Shown one piece after another: positions 1 through 12,200 of a stretch of DNA of 64,000 nucleotides. Numbering within the stretch: position 1 is the stretch's first letter; every line of letters begins with the position of its first letter. The notes beneath the pieces are model-generated. The model was not told the origin of the DNA. It worked only from the letters and a program-made list of their open reading frames with translations, and searched no databases. The position numbers were made by a program, and so were the translations under genes. This DNA is from Anastatus disparis (lineage: Eukaryota > Arthropoda > Insecta > Hymenoptera > Eupelmidae): contig JAFFSR010000221.1 in assembly GCA_017163975.1 (NCBI GenBank), positions 1,302,001 to 1,366,000 on the forward strand, given 5' to 3'.

Positions 1-186
1 CACGAAACTTAGACGCTCAAATACGACATCTCGGTCTTTTAGCATAATAAAAATTTTTCTCAAGTAAACTTTCAAACGTGCTGGAAAGTATTGTTATAAA
101 TACAGATTTAAAATTTACAAACGTTTTTATTAAAACCACGTTAGCCAACTTTAAACTTACTTTCCGGTACATTTTTTATTTATATT

Positions 187-366
187 TTACTTTTGTCACA
201 TTTATGTTACCATTGCGGTACTAATCAGGGGACGGTGGTTTACAGAGTATTTGTGAACAAAACATATGTAATGTTTTGCATGTGCCAGCCGGGTAGAGAT
301 TAGGATTTAAACTCGAATCAACAGATTACGAATCCATCGCTCTAACAACCGAGCCACTGTTACATC
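187..366 (-). mobile_element. tRNA-derived SINE, copy 1 (old, diverged)
   Basis: Read on the minus strand, the first 70 bases or so look like a tRNA. An A-box-like stretch lies at 345-356 and a degenerate B box at 303-314. Between them an anticodon arm can be drawn with the 7-nt loop TTCGTAA, which would give CGU (Thr). The body downstream aligns with the SINE at about 51.1 kb. Shared blocks include TTTGTTCACAAA, an ACC..CCGTC..C..ATTAG stretch and CGCAATG.TA.CATAAAT. Because similarity continues past the tRNA part, this is a dispersed SINE family and not a tRNA pseudogene. The B box has lost the canonical TTCGA core, so the copy is probably inactive. The ends are estimated from where similarity stops, and I could not identify a target-site duplication. 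Confidence 0.75.
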
Positions 367-431
367 CTAATTAAAATGTGTGTAAGTATATATGTGTTTA
401 TTTGTATGTGTATATGTATATTTACGTGTTT

Positions 432-502
432 CTGTGTGTGTGTGTGTGTGTGTGCGTGTGTGTATGTGTGTGTGTGTATGTGTGTGTGTGTGTGTGTATG
501 TG
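432..502. repeat. (TG)n microsatellite, interrupted
   Basis: The tract is nearly pure TG/GT dinucleotide with single C or A interruptions. It begins about 65 bp beyond the 5' end of the neighbouring SINE copy. The flanks (about 375-430) are also GT/TA-rich, so the simple repeat has spread or decayed on its left side. Confidence 0.9.
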
Positions 503-3500
503 TACGAAATTAAATTGAAAATTGAATTACATATGTGTTAACTTTAAAATAATTATAATTTAATTATGACTAAAAATTTATTAAAAGTGTATCAAAATTA
601 TGACAAGAATTTAATAGCCTTTATCATCTGATATTCTATTTATACGCTCATATTGCCCTGTACATGACAAATAAAACCACTAAAACCATGTTTTTGGGTA
701 TATCCCACATGAAAATACAGTTCGCTCAATTTTTACGAAAAAAATTATCCTGTACGAAAAGTCTCCCGCATCGACTCATATCATAATAATAAAAGCTAAT
801 ATAACAAGCCTATGGCTCTAACAATGTTGAGGCAGGGTACGTATGAGCAAATAACGAAAATTTTCTAGAGCATCAACGTTAGACGAAGCAAAGTAATATA
901 GTGGATAAAACGCTTGTTGTTATATTGTATTATATGTATATCGCCAAACACTAACGTTATAATAACTTTTTACGCGTTTGCACAATCGTTTCGCTTGTAT
1001 AACCTAAGTATACACACACACACACACACACATATGTGTATATATATATTTTTATCTGTATATACGCATAGACATATATAACAAGGTGAAAAGAGGTAGT
1101 GATAATACTATATTACGTGCTTACACGCACATTTTCACCTATTATGATTGGTGTGCGGGAGAGGGTGATAGTAAAGCAATTTATATGTCTGTATATATAT
1201 ATATAGCTGTTAATAGTTCATCTAAATAGAAACGAAATTTTGCGCGTCGATGCACTCTTAACTTCGGGAGCTCAAATACACGGCCGCACCAGTTTATTGT
1301 GTGTTATGTATGTTATTGGGTTTGAATTTAGCATTTCGGTTTTGATATTCCGCGTGTAATATATTCTGCAATGTAGGCATTTAATTTTATTGATTGATAA
1401 ACCCCCTCTAATAATTGTTTTTGTCATTATCGCCGTGGTTATTCAATCGTTATTATTATTGATTATTCATCATTTTTTCATATTACGGAATATTTAAACA
1501 ATCATAATTGAATTTATTTTCGAATAAGAGCTCGTCGAAAGAATGTAAATTGTTAGTTTACAGAAACTAATTTATAGTTTGCCTCGGTAGAAATAATTTT
1601 TGTGTAATTGTGTTTAAATTTATTTTAAAATGTTCAAATTCATGTAAGAGAATTTAAAACGGTTTTGTTTATTTATGTTCCACTATGTATACACTTGTAT
1701 ATACACTTGTAAACGTTTTTGAACGCGTTTAAATGTTTTTTAGTGATTATGATGGTGGACAAAATTCAAGTAAGTTTTAATTCAAGCAAATAAAAAGTTA
1801 TGAAAATCTAGAAATGGTAATGTTGGTCATATTTTATTTGTTTTTATTCAAGATTATAAAACTTCCCCTAGCGGTTAATGAATTTTGGCAAAAAAATTTA
1901 ATATTTATTAAAATTTGTTTGAAAATAAAAATTTAAATGTTTTTTTTTCTTAACATTACAAAATATTTTCAGACAATTATATTTTTTTTAACATAAATAA
2001 TTTTCATCCAATAATATAATAAAATTTATACAGAAATGAATATTCTAAAAGTTTGAAATAAAGTTCGAGTATTAACTTTCAAATAGCAAATACTTATAAA
2101 CAAATATTAAAGCAAGAAGAGAATAAATATTGTTTTGAAGATATTTCCAGCAGCGATTCGTATTATTTCGAAGTCAAAGCTCAATCAGAGTCCGACCAGT
2201 AGTTTATGAACCATAAACAAAACTGCAGTAAAACGTCACACATCGCAGTTCGCAGTTCGTATAGTCGTAAGTTTTTAAGGTCACGCTGTACACATTGATT
2301 TACTTTCTGGAATATCTGAAAAGGTAAACATTCTGGAAACAAGAAAACGACCCATAGATCGAAAAGTCCATATACATGTATATACATGCATACGTATTCT
2401 CAAACTGTCTCGTCATTTTCATGTACGAGCCGTAAGTATATATAAACGTTTAGGTTTAAAGTCTTTTGCCACAGTGGCTCTGGGATGTGCAAGCCCAGCG
2501 CTCGTCGAGGGAAGCTTGAGCGGAAATTCGTTTAAAAGGACGAGCGCGATATAACAAACGAGATGAGTTCTCTATGTGTATAGTTTTCATCGTGCCTTAC
2601 AACTATATGTAATACACGTGCATATATACCTATATACATGTACGTGTATATAAAAGAGAGAAAGGAAAACAATTTTGCATTCATGCCGAGTAACAGCAAG
2701 AGCGCGCGGATGAATCGATATATATCTATATATATATATCTATACACAAGCTAGCACACACCACACTACTAAGGTTATATACGTTCAGCAACGCGTCCCG
2801 AAAACTTCTCCCTTTTACCTATATATACTACTATCCAACTTCAACCCCCTTTCCTCCCTTCTATCCTTCCTCCTCCCTCCTCCCTCCTCTTCATTCTCCC
2901 TCAACAACTCCAGAGGTATATGCATTTGCATTTTATTATACTCCCATAATGTGTATGTATGTAGATAGCTAGTGGTAAGTTTTAACATTTTAAGTGTTTA
3001 TAAGCTGTTACGCCTCTTCATATGTATGTGTATATATACAGACACACCTACACATACATACATATTTTATTCCAATAATGCATGTATAGAAAGATTTTGT
3101 CAATTTACAGTCCATTGAGGGTGTATTAGGTTATTAATGTTAAAGGTACGTAAATCGGTGCCAAATATCATTCGACTATTTTTTTTTTTTTTGCTGGTTT
3201 GGATTATATATAGCGTGTGCGTATGTATATGTGTATGTTATTGAGAAAACTCAATGTGGAAAAGTTGTGTATCGAATCGAGAAAGGCTCCCTGCTGCGTG
3301 GCTTTATCGAGTGGATTTGAGTGCTTGTTCGTGGTATTGGCTCTTTTCTAAGGTTTCGAGATGCGTGCTTGCAAATTGAATATCTTCTTTCTTTACTTCT
3401 TTTAGATATTTTTCTTATTCTTTCTTTCTTTCTCTCCTTTTATTTTTTGTTTTTGTTTTGTTTGCCTCTATAGGTTATATGGTGTTACTTTATAAGTACT

Positions 3501-4249
3501 TTCAAGAGTGCATTCAAGTCGTTTGCGAGTATTTTATGTAAGATGGAGGATTGCAACTTCTCCTAAGGGGTTTTTCACGTATATACCTTGATAGAATTTG
3601 TTTTCATATCAAACTTTCTAACTTTATGGTTTTAACAACTATTTTAAACGTTCTTATTAATTCTTTTTTATTTCTTACTTCAAGAGCTCATAAAAATTAT
3701 TTAAATTGCTAGTATTGCTTTAAGCTGTTAGATAAAATGTTAAGTGCAACAAAGAAAATTGAATTTAACTTTTATCAATAGCAATTAGATTATTTAATAT
3801 ACGATTTTTTTTTTAAATAAATAGTATCAATGTCTAATTTAAAAATTTATATAAAAAATAAATTCATAATCTTTTCTTTTTTAAAATATTTGTGGATAAA
3901 GTTAATAGAAAATTCGTATGATTAATTTGGTAAAAGATTTACCAAATATCGCCTTAATAAAAAGCTATAATTAAGTTTCATCGAGTTTCTCCAATTATAA
4001 TCGTGATAGTGAACTTAACAAGCAGGAAACCTCGATGAAATTAGATTACTTTATATCAGGATTCTGTGAAACAATTTTATGAAAGGTTAGCTCTTGAAAA
4101 CGATATTGTTTAATTTCATAATAAATTGCTCGCTGTATTGTATCAAAATTTTCACGAGACTTTTACTTATTTTTTACTTATTTTTATATCACTATAGAGG
4201 AAATTTTGCTGTTCAGAGTACATTAGACTACTCTATAATAGCAGCATTG
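503..4249. other. AT-rich non-coding stretch with simple repeats
   Basis: No gene is recognised. The stretch holds an (AC)10 tract at 1,012-1,031 next to a short TA run, and TA-rich palindromes around 2,370-2,390 and 2,630-2,750. There is a CT-rich run at about 2,840-2,900 and a poly-T of about 13 at 3,180. A slightly GC-richer patch at 2,465-2,530 has no recognisable identity. Open frames here are short and low-complexity, and I see no domain or convincing exon. Confidence 0.6.
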
Positions 4250-4400
4250 GGTAATTGGCATATTCCTTAATGCGCCACTGTATCCTACATTACATCCTAC
4301 TGTAGGAGATAGCGTGCAAAGTTGCCACACTTGGAATTCCGGCTTGGTATCCCATGGCTTGAGAGTCTCACGCCTTAGCACTTGAATTATTCACTGCCAT
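4250..4400 (-). mobile_element. Possible tRNA-Leu-like SINE fragment
   Basis: On the minus strand, about 4,333-4,399 contains a stretch resembling a leucine tRNA from D arm to anticodon arm. It reads AGTG, then CTAAGGCG, then AGACTC and CAAG, with small indels compared with a typical tRNA-Leu(CAA). A weak B-box-like GCCGGAATTCCA follows about 25 bases later. Downstream comes a body with a short direct repeat (ATCCTAC twice) and the palindrome CCTACTGTAGG. The A box and B box are both degenerate, so it cannot be a working tRNA. I see no second copy in this window, so calling it a SINE is an inference from the tRNA-like head joined to a non-tRNA tail. Confidence 0.35.
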
Positions 4401-5054
4401 TTAAGAAAAAAAGAAACAAAATTCGAAATATTTTTAAGGGTCTCTCGGGGACACAATTTTGGAAAATAAAAAAACCTATTGTTGTTTTTCTGTAAAGCTT
4501 AGGAAAAGCTCATTTAATATGAACTAGATAAAATTGTGAAAAATAATTATTAGTTCTAATAATTAATTATCTTAGGCTATAGTCAATTAATGTATCATAA
4601 AAATATTATTTGCATGACTTAAAATTTGACCTCAGTATCGAATAAACTAAGTTTAGAATATTTCAAATTCCACGACTGCGTTATTCAAATTTTTCTCCAT
4701 GAATATACATATATCTTCCGTATTTATACAGAAATATATTTCAATAAATTGTGAATTCATAGCGGTAAACATAATATAACAATAAGTTAAAATCTCAATA
4801 GACTTTAATCGTATCTTAACATATCGAACTTGAAAACTAGCATTTGAGACTTGCGGTCTAGCCAGTCCATTCTGGCGCATTAAATTCCCAAAGCTCTAAT
4901 ATCTCTGCAAGTATTCATCCCCCCCTCTTTCCTTTTACTCCCTTATAATGCATTACAATACACTAACATAATACAAAACGCGCATATAAGTGCAGCACGT
5001 ATATGTGCACACACAGAGTTGGAATTGTAGAATGTGTGTTTACCTTTATACTCT

Positions 5055-5170
5055 CTAAGGCACTGTACACAGGGGTTCGCCTATGACTTTTCTTGCCTCT
5101 CCTACTGATATAGGGAAAGGCCTTCGGAGAGGACCACAACCAGTAAAGCCAGCTTTACCACATATCCCCA
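5055..5170. other. GC-richer segment with two inverted repeats, identity unknown
   Basis: This segment of about 115 bp stands out from AT-rich flanks. It contains CCTCTCC and GGAGAGG as inverted 7-mers about 22 nt apart. It also has a tight palindrome in which GTAAAGC and GCTTTAC are separated by only 2 nt. No frame gives an uninterrupted peptide across it on either strand. It could be a fragment of a transposon or SINE, or a structured RNA, and nothing visible decides between them. Confidence 0.3.
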
Positions 5171-5635
5171 ATGCGTGTATATGTATATGTGTGTTAGTAG
5201 CACGTAAACCCAAACGTTAATCGCATTTCGTCTCCTTCTCTCTCTCTCTCTTACTTCCTCTATCTTTCCTTTCTCTCTGTCTCGCTTTCTCTGGCTCTTG
5301 GTTAGACCACCGAGCGCGCTATGCTAGCGAAACGTCGGAACTGTTATGATTCGGCCGAGAGAGCATAGTACACCCTCCTTTTCATCCTTTACTATGTGTA
5401 TAGATATATACGCGTGTATATATGTATGTGTGTGTGTAATGTATCGAATTTTCCTCTCGTTTTAGTGCTTGCGCTAGGAGTTTGCGGTGAAACGAGAAAG
5501 TATATACGAGAGAATGCAAGGGTTTTAACATTGTTAGGCTCTCGTTCAGCTTTCCGTGTACTCTCTTTTCTCTCTCTTCTACTCTAACTATTTTTCTATT
5601 TTTCTTCTCTCTTCATGTTTATGTCGTAAGCGTGT

Positions 5636-5652
5636 GAGAGAGAGAGAGAGAG
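5636..5652. repeat. (GA)n microsatellite
   Basis: An uninterrupted GA dinucleotide run of about 8.5 units, inside a wider zone alternating CT-rich and GA-rich segments (5,230-5,870). Confidence 0.9.
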
Positions 5653-7861
5653 GAAGTTGTATACATTTTGAAAGTATATACGCGACGATAGTAGAAAAGC
5701 GATATATGAATGTTGCCCGAGTGCCGGTGCTGGTATGTGCTTGGTGTTGTTGAAGAGATGGGTTCAAGTGGAGTTGTTGCAGTTGTTGCGATAGGTGAAA
5801 CGAGTAGGTATTAATCGGCTGGAAAATATATAACGTTATATATATCGAAGAGAGAGAGAATAAGGGCTTGTAAAAATAGTATTACATACTTCGATGCAGT
5901 TATGAACTTGTTCTTTTTTTTTTTCTTTTTTTGAGCGAAAAATTCAATTTGTTTTTTTTTTTTCTATGTACTGAGCGTGGAGAAAAATGATAGAGAAAGA
6001 AAAATTATATTTACATGAAGTATTAATGTACTTTAGGTGAATATCACTGTTATTGTAATAACTGTTTGACAAATTGCTATTTTGGAAAAATACTGCCTTT
6101 GTTGTAAAATTTGTTAGAATTATAATCAAATTTTCAATATTTCGATGCTAAATTTTATATTAAATTATTGTAAATTTTCTCAATAATAAAAGTCTTTTCA
6201 ACAGGGTAAATACAATTATTGGCTAAATAATTTGAAAATTATATAACTTCGTTTATTATTGAAACTTTTAAAACTTCACTGTGCTTGAAAATTTGATTTA
6301 ACCCTTGAACTAACTAAAAATTTTAGGATAATAAGGAAAATAAACTTAGAGCTTAAAATATCACTAATTTTTTTATAATTTACGCTTTTTAATACCAAAA
6401 AAGATAGAAAATATAATTGGTAAATTTAAAAATGAACATGACAATGTTAATATTATCAATATTACATTCAAACAAATATAATTTTCTAAACACTTCACAT
6501 CTAATAAACGAAACGACTTTTATTATTCTACACGACTATGAAAAAATAAAATTCAAGAGCACGAGTTGAATACATGACTTTATTTTATTGTATATATGCA
6601 CGTGGTAGAAAAATTTAGCACTTTAAAGCATAAAAATTTATAGCCTAGAAGTTAGGAGGTTTTAAATTTTAGTATATTGAGCGCATTGATTTCCTCAAAT
6701 TTTTCGTATATAGTTTAATCATGTACAGGAAATTTGAGTGAAGTCATTTTTGCGGGAAGGGAAAAGATTGTCTTAAAGATATTTTTTTTTTATAAGTGTG
6801 CTTTTTATACAAAAATACATAAAATCGCGAATAAAAGTTTTATAACTCTTCTGTTCAAGGAAAAAGGGTAAAAAGAGAATTGAGCTATGAAAATTGAAAA
6901 CGAGTACATGAAACAGGTAAAAAACATTCGGATGAATTTATTCGTTTGCTCAAATAAAACAAAAAAAATCAATATATATCTGGTTTTGGAAATAGATGAA
7001 TTGTTTTTAAGTACCGCGAACTTCAACAAAAATAAAAATATATGAATCAAATACATTAATTGCAAAAATGCTTAAACAATCATTAAATATTCAAAAATTC
7101 GATTTTACCCAATCACTTAAAATCACAAATACTCAATATACCGTTATTTATTTATTTAAACAATTTCAAGCAATGAAATTAAACTAAAGTACCTTTAATC
7201 GAATAGTACGATTAGGAAAAATTTCGATAAATATCTTAACCAAGACTCCGTGAGCTTGTATTACAAAGCTATAATACGATAGCGACGTGAGAAGTCGATT
7301 CTCGTTTTTGCGGTAAAGCTATTTTCGAAACAGCCATTGAACAGTCACAGCTGTAAGCTGTTTGCATTTAATACCAAGTATCAATAACATTGCCTACTTA
7401 CGGCTTGCCTGGGTATAATATCTATTATAAGAAAGCTTTGGAAAACAATGCAAACTTTCCATTGTAATCGAAGCCTTTCAATTTCTTTATATACAAACTT
7501 TTCTTTTTTTTTCTGTAATGATCAGAATCTAATAGTATTTCTTTTTGCTTTGTATTTTTATACTTTTATAGAGAATTTTTTTAATTTTATTAAAGGGACT
7601 GTAGAATTTAAAATGTGTGAAGAAGAAAAGTATATATTTTATAGAGAAATAAAATATACACTTTCATTTGAGGTTGATCTAGTTATTTCCCAGTGTTCCT
7701 AGAAGTCTAGCGTCTTTGCTTCTCGACTGTCTGAAGTACTTTTCTTTATTAATCGTAAGGATGGAGTCATTTAAATTTTTGAAAATTCAGCGAATTGGAT
7801 TACGTGCCAGCATCGACGTCTTCAATTTCAATGAGGAGAATAGTCAAGTGCTGTAGTGATG

Positions 7862-7879
7862 GAGAGAGAGAGAGAGAGA
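7862..7879. repeat. (GA)9 microsatellite
   Basis: A pure GA run followed by A-rich sequence. It has no associated gene. Confidence 0.9.
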
Positions 7880-9139
7880 AAAAAAATAAAAAGAGTAACA
7901 CCTTCTTGCTCTAGAAAAAGCTTAGAGTTTTTTCTAGATCAACTTTAATGCTATCTTATTTTTTTCTTCTTCTTCTTCCTCGGCTTTTTTTTTCCTTTTC
8001 GCTACATTATATTTTCAAGGAGTACTGACTTTTAGAGATCTTCTTTTTTTTTTAATTATGCGACGAATAAGTTGTACCGAAGGTTCTATTTATGAATGTA
8101 CACTTTATCTGGTGTAAAAAATTCAATGAATGGAATAATGAATTTCGGAATTTTCTGCCGATAATTACTGCTGACATTTTATACGTAATGTGACATCCAA
8201 ATATTTTTTGGAAAATCAAATGAACTCGAATTCAGTAAAACCAAAATAAATTTTTGATGAAGACAAATTTTTTATTTTTTTTTAATTTTATGATAATTTT
8301 GTCAAATCATGTTGATTATTTATCAACGAAAATGAAGAATAATTTAAAAAAATGGAATATTAATCAAAATTTGATCAAGTAATTTTCCGAAAGACAAGGA
8401 GCTCATTATCAAGATATTTTGCAAACTACTAAACTGTCAATCATAACTAATGACAAATACAATACTGTAATCAATAGCCTATTGTTGATGATAAGCTACT
8501 ACGATTATATCGAAGAATAGACAACGCAACAGAATGAATTGAGGGTCTGCGCGAGTAACTAAAACCAATAGAGCTAGCATAAACACGTTATTGATTATTA
8601 TTTACGTTTTTGCTAGTTTCTTTAAGATAAACATATCAATTTATGTGAAATGGTAAATATTATATTAAATTTAAAAAAATTATTTTATTATGTTCTATAA
8701 AATTATATAATGTTATTTTTATAAATAAAATAAAATATTAATTCACATTATTCTAAAGACAAAGGTATTTTAAGTAATGTAAGCAAATGGAAGTTTGAAT
8801 TTTACTTTGTTTGACACATAATCGTTACTTATTCTACAAAATTATTAATATTAATGTTTAGCAAAAGATTAAAATTAAAACTTGAATTGGAAATTTAGAT
8901 CAATAATGAAATATAATTTTTAAAAATAATCCTTAAATAATCATAAACGAATTTTATTCTAAATTATTTAAAAAGATTTATAAATTCAGATATTTATAAA
9001 TTCCGTTTATTATTTACTTCATGAATATTTTTTCAAATATGCATACATAAAAATAAATTGAAATAAATTAACAATTTAAATTTCCATTATAAAATCGCTA
9101 TTTACGGACACATAAATGATCGTTAAATCTTAATTACCT

Positions 9140-9294
9140 CCCTGGAAATTGAAACGTTTTTTTTTAACATTTTATGACCATTAGAAATGGAAACGCTTTT
9201 TTTAACATTTTATGGCCATTTCTTTGGCATTATTATTATTAATAACCTTAAATTGTTATATACGCCATTTTTCATGTTCACATTTCTACCAGGG
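9140..9294. mobile_element. Small MITE-like element with CCCTGG/CCAGGG ends
   Basis: The element starts CCCTGGAAA and ends TTTCTACCAGGG, so its outer bases form an imperfect terminal inverted repeat. Its last 36 or so bases resemble the right end of the 2.3-kb element at 37,502-39,786. Both carry ACGCCAT, then a T/A-rich spacer, then TTTCTACCAGGG. Inside are two tandem copies of a unit of about 35 bp that starts GAAACG, continues through a T run and TAACATTTTATG, and ends with CCATT. No coding capacity is present. A 2-bp CT on each side could be a target duplication but is too short to prove one. The superfamily is undetermined. Confidence 0.55.
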
Positions 9295-12200
9295 CTATAA
9301 TAAAAATATTTGTAAAATCTTATTAATAAATTACCGTAATTTTTAAAAAGTAAAAAGTTTACTATATCAGAAAGCTGACCGTAGATACACTACGGTCTTA
9401 ATCAGGTCCACAATAACAACTGACCGAGTACATCTATACACCAGTTTCTACTTACTTTATATATCATACCCTTCATACAAACACGCAAGAAATTCGTATT
9501 GTATGATATATTAGATTACAGGGGCGCGCTTGGCGCCCGAAGATGGGGGGGGGGGGGATATTAGCCGAGGTTAAATATCGAACTTGCCAAATTACAATAA
9601 CAATTAAACTAACGATACTTTTATCAACCAATCGTGACGTGAATAAATAATCGATAGCAAAAACTTCATGCATTTTTTATAAGGGAATGACGGTAATAAA
9701 TCTTTAGACATTGATATAAACTAAATAAGAATTGCTTAGAGCATGAAATATTAAAATAATATAATCTAAGTATTAAAATAATATTATTTAAATATTAATA
9801 TAATAAATTATGTATAATGTTACCATAAAATAATATTCAATCAATTTTTACTTCAAATTGAGTTGTACTTTTCAAAATTCACAATTTATTTCTAACAAAT
9901 GACGCAGCAACAAAACACGGCTAGAAGAAACATTAGCGAATAATGAAAATAAAGCAAAAGAAAAAAAAACAAAAAAATAATAAATGCAAAATACATCGGG
10001 CTTTGTACACACATAACTACTAACTAAGTCCAACAAATTTTCTACGCATATTGTACGCATTGCACATACACAAACTCTCATAAACTCATTGCGCACATAT
10101 ACAAGCCCCCCCTTTGGTTATCTGAGAAATTAGATTCATTTATCATTCTCGCTCATCATTGTGCGCGCTGTCATGCATAATATAGAATGAAAATCTACAT
10201 TTCAATGTTGTAAAAGGCGAAAATCAGTACAATTTTCATATATAGCTCGCGAGAGAAAGAAAGAGCACACACGCCAAACAAACTAAATTGAATATTATCC
10301 TAATTTTAACTGCAAATTGAGAATGAAATTTTCCACTAAAATTACATGTGATGTTGGAAAATTAATAATTAGATGATGATAATTCAAAAAGCAGAAAATA
10401 TTTTACACACCGATATTTTACGATGTTAAAATGACATTTAAATTTACTTCAATTCCATTTAATTTTAACCTTTTATTTCTATTTATTTCTTGTGACTTCG
10501 ATGATTAAAATCACTTGGACGAATATAGTTCAAAGTTTATGAAGTGTTAAATCACTGACAATAGGGGTGTATTATCCATAATTATCTACATCATATCTAT
10601 ACATTTGAATTAATCTCTCAATTTTAAAAAAAACTTTTTTTTCCCAAAGTATTAACTAGTTAATTCTATTTTAATTTAAAATCTTTGAATCTAATTTAGA
10701 TCTACTTAAAAATTTGCGTTCTTTTTTTTTTCTTTCTTTTTCATTAGTTGCGAAACTTTAGAAGCACGAATAGCCGAGATTAGATCTGAAGGGTTTCCAT
10801 TCTTTTTTAACGTACGATATAATTTGAATAAGAGTTTTAAAAAAAAATTACTGCACTCAAAGTAAATTTTATTATACTTTTATCCTGCACTTGTAACAAT
10901 TTTAAAAGAAAAAAAAATGTCTAATTTCATTGTCTGAAAATAAAGCTATGTAAAAGTTGTAATTTATATAAATACTTATTAAATTAGTTGTGCTACATTA
11001 GCGCTCAATTAAGACCTTGCAAATGTATAATAAGTGTTTAAATATTTAAACAAAACTTTTATTTATGTTTTCGTTATGTTTAACTTACTAATATTAGACA
11101 TGACTAATTATACGTGCATTAAAAATACAAAAATTTAATAAAAAAAAAATAACACTTTAAATTTATCATGTCTTTTGAAGATTTAACTTTGAGCAAAAAG
11201 TATCAAAACGTCTGTCGTTTCTCTATACTGTGGATAAACAATCCTGAATCCTTGAAGGTGCTATAAATTTAGCCAACATTTTCACGGAGCTTTACCACGG
11301 TCTCGCTTCTTGCGTTTCTATACACCAGACAGAGAGAAACCATCTGTACTACTGTGTAACATCTTTTTAAAGTGATTTCAAAAAAAAAAGGAAAGGAACA
11401 TCCTACAGTATTGACTACATTAAAACCACCTTTTTTTATCCTCTGCAAGTTAACTTGACAATTCAACAAAGTGACGTGAAATCAATTTTTTTTTTACTTT
11501 TTTGCTTTATTTTTAGCTTTCCTTCGCAAGCTCAGGGATGCGGAAAAAAATAATGTGTATACAAATGTAGGCATTTCTCTCCAAAAATATCCAAGCCATA
11601 AGAAAATAAAAAGGAGAAATGACAAAAGGTAATTCGATAATACGTTTGTATGTGTCTAGTCGCGAGAGAAAAAGAAGCAAAAAAAAAGAGGTAAGAAAAG
11701 AGAGAGAGAGAAAAAAAATAAGAGCTTACTTTTGTAAAATACAACAAGTAAAAGTAACAAGGACGGAGACAAAGTACGGTTTGCGTGTTAAGAGAAGCTT
11801 TGATGTGTTTCTTCCGTCTCTCTTTCTCCCCTTACTTTTTCGAAGCTTTCTCTTCCAAGACGAGCATTCGTCGTCGCGCGCCATCCATTTTCACCCCGAA
11901 AGCTAATTTACAGAAAGTTCCCTTGAAATACACGTGTCTATAGATGTTACAATGCCTATACCTATAGCTATATACAGAGATGTACATCTGTGTTAGAAAA
12001 GTAAGGTAAAATGCATTCCTTTTCGTGGACTTGAAGTAAGCAGAAGCATGACAAGAGACGCGACACATGGGAATAAAAAATGTTACGTAAAAATAGTCAT
12101 TTGTGAAGCGAAAAGAAATATGTGCTCTGTTCAACTTGCGTTTTATTAAATGAATGAACAGTAACAATTTTCTTCTTCTTATTGGACGATTTATATAACA

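Larger units (their letters stand above)
4401..9139. other. AT-rich non-coding stretch
   Basis: No gene is recognised. The stretch includes a GC-richer block at 5,055-5,170 (listed separately), CT-rich runs at 5,230-5,295, and (GA)n tracts at 5,636-5,652 and 7,862-7,879. The rest is AT-rich sequence with homopolymer runs. Open frames at 6,805-7,065 (minus) and 7,448-7,702 (plus) are Phe/Ile/Leu-rich translations of AT-rich DNA without a recognisable domain. Confidence 0.6.
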
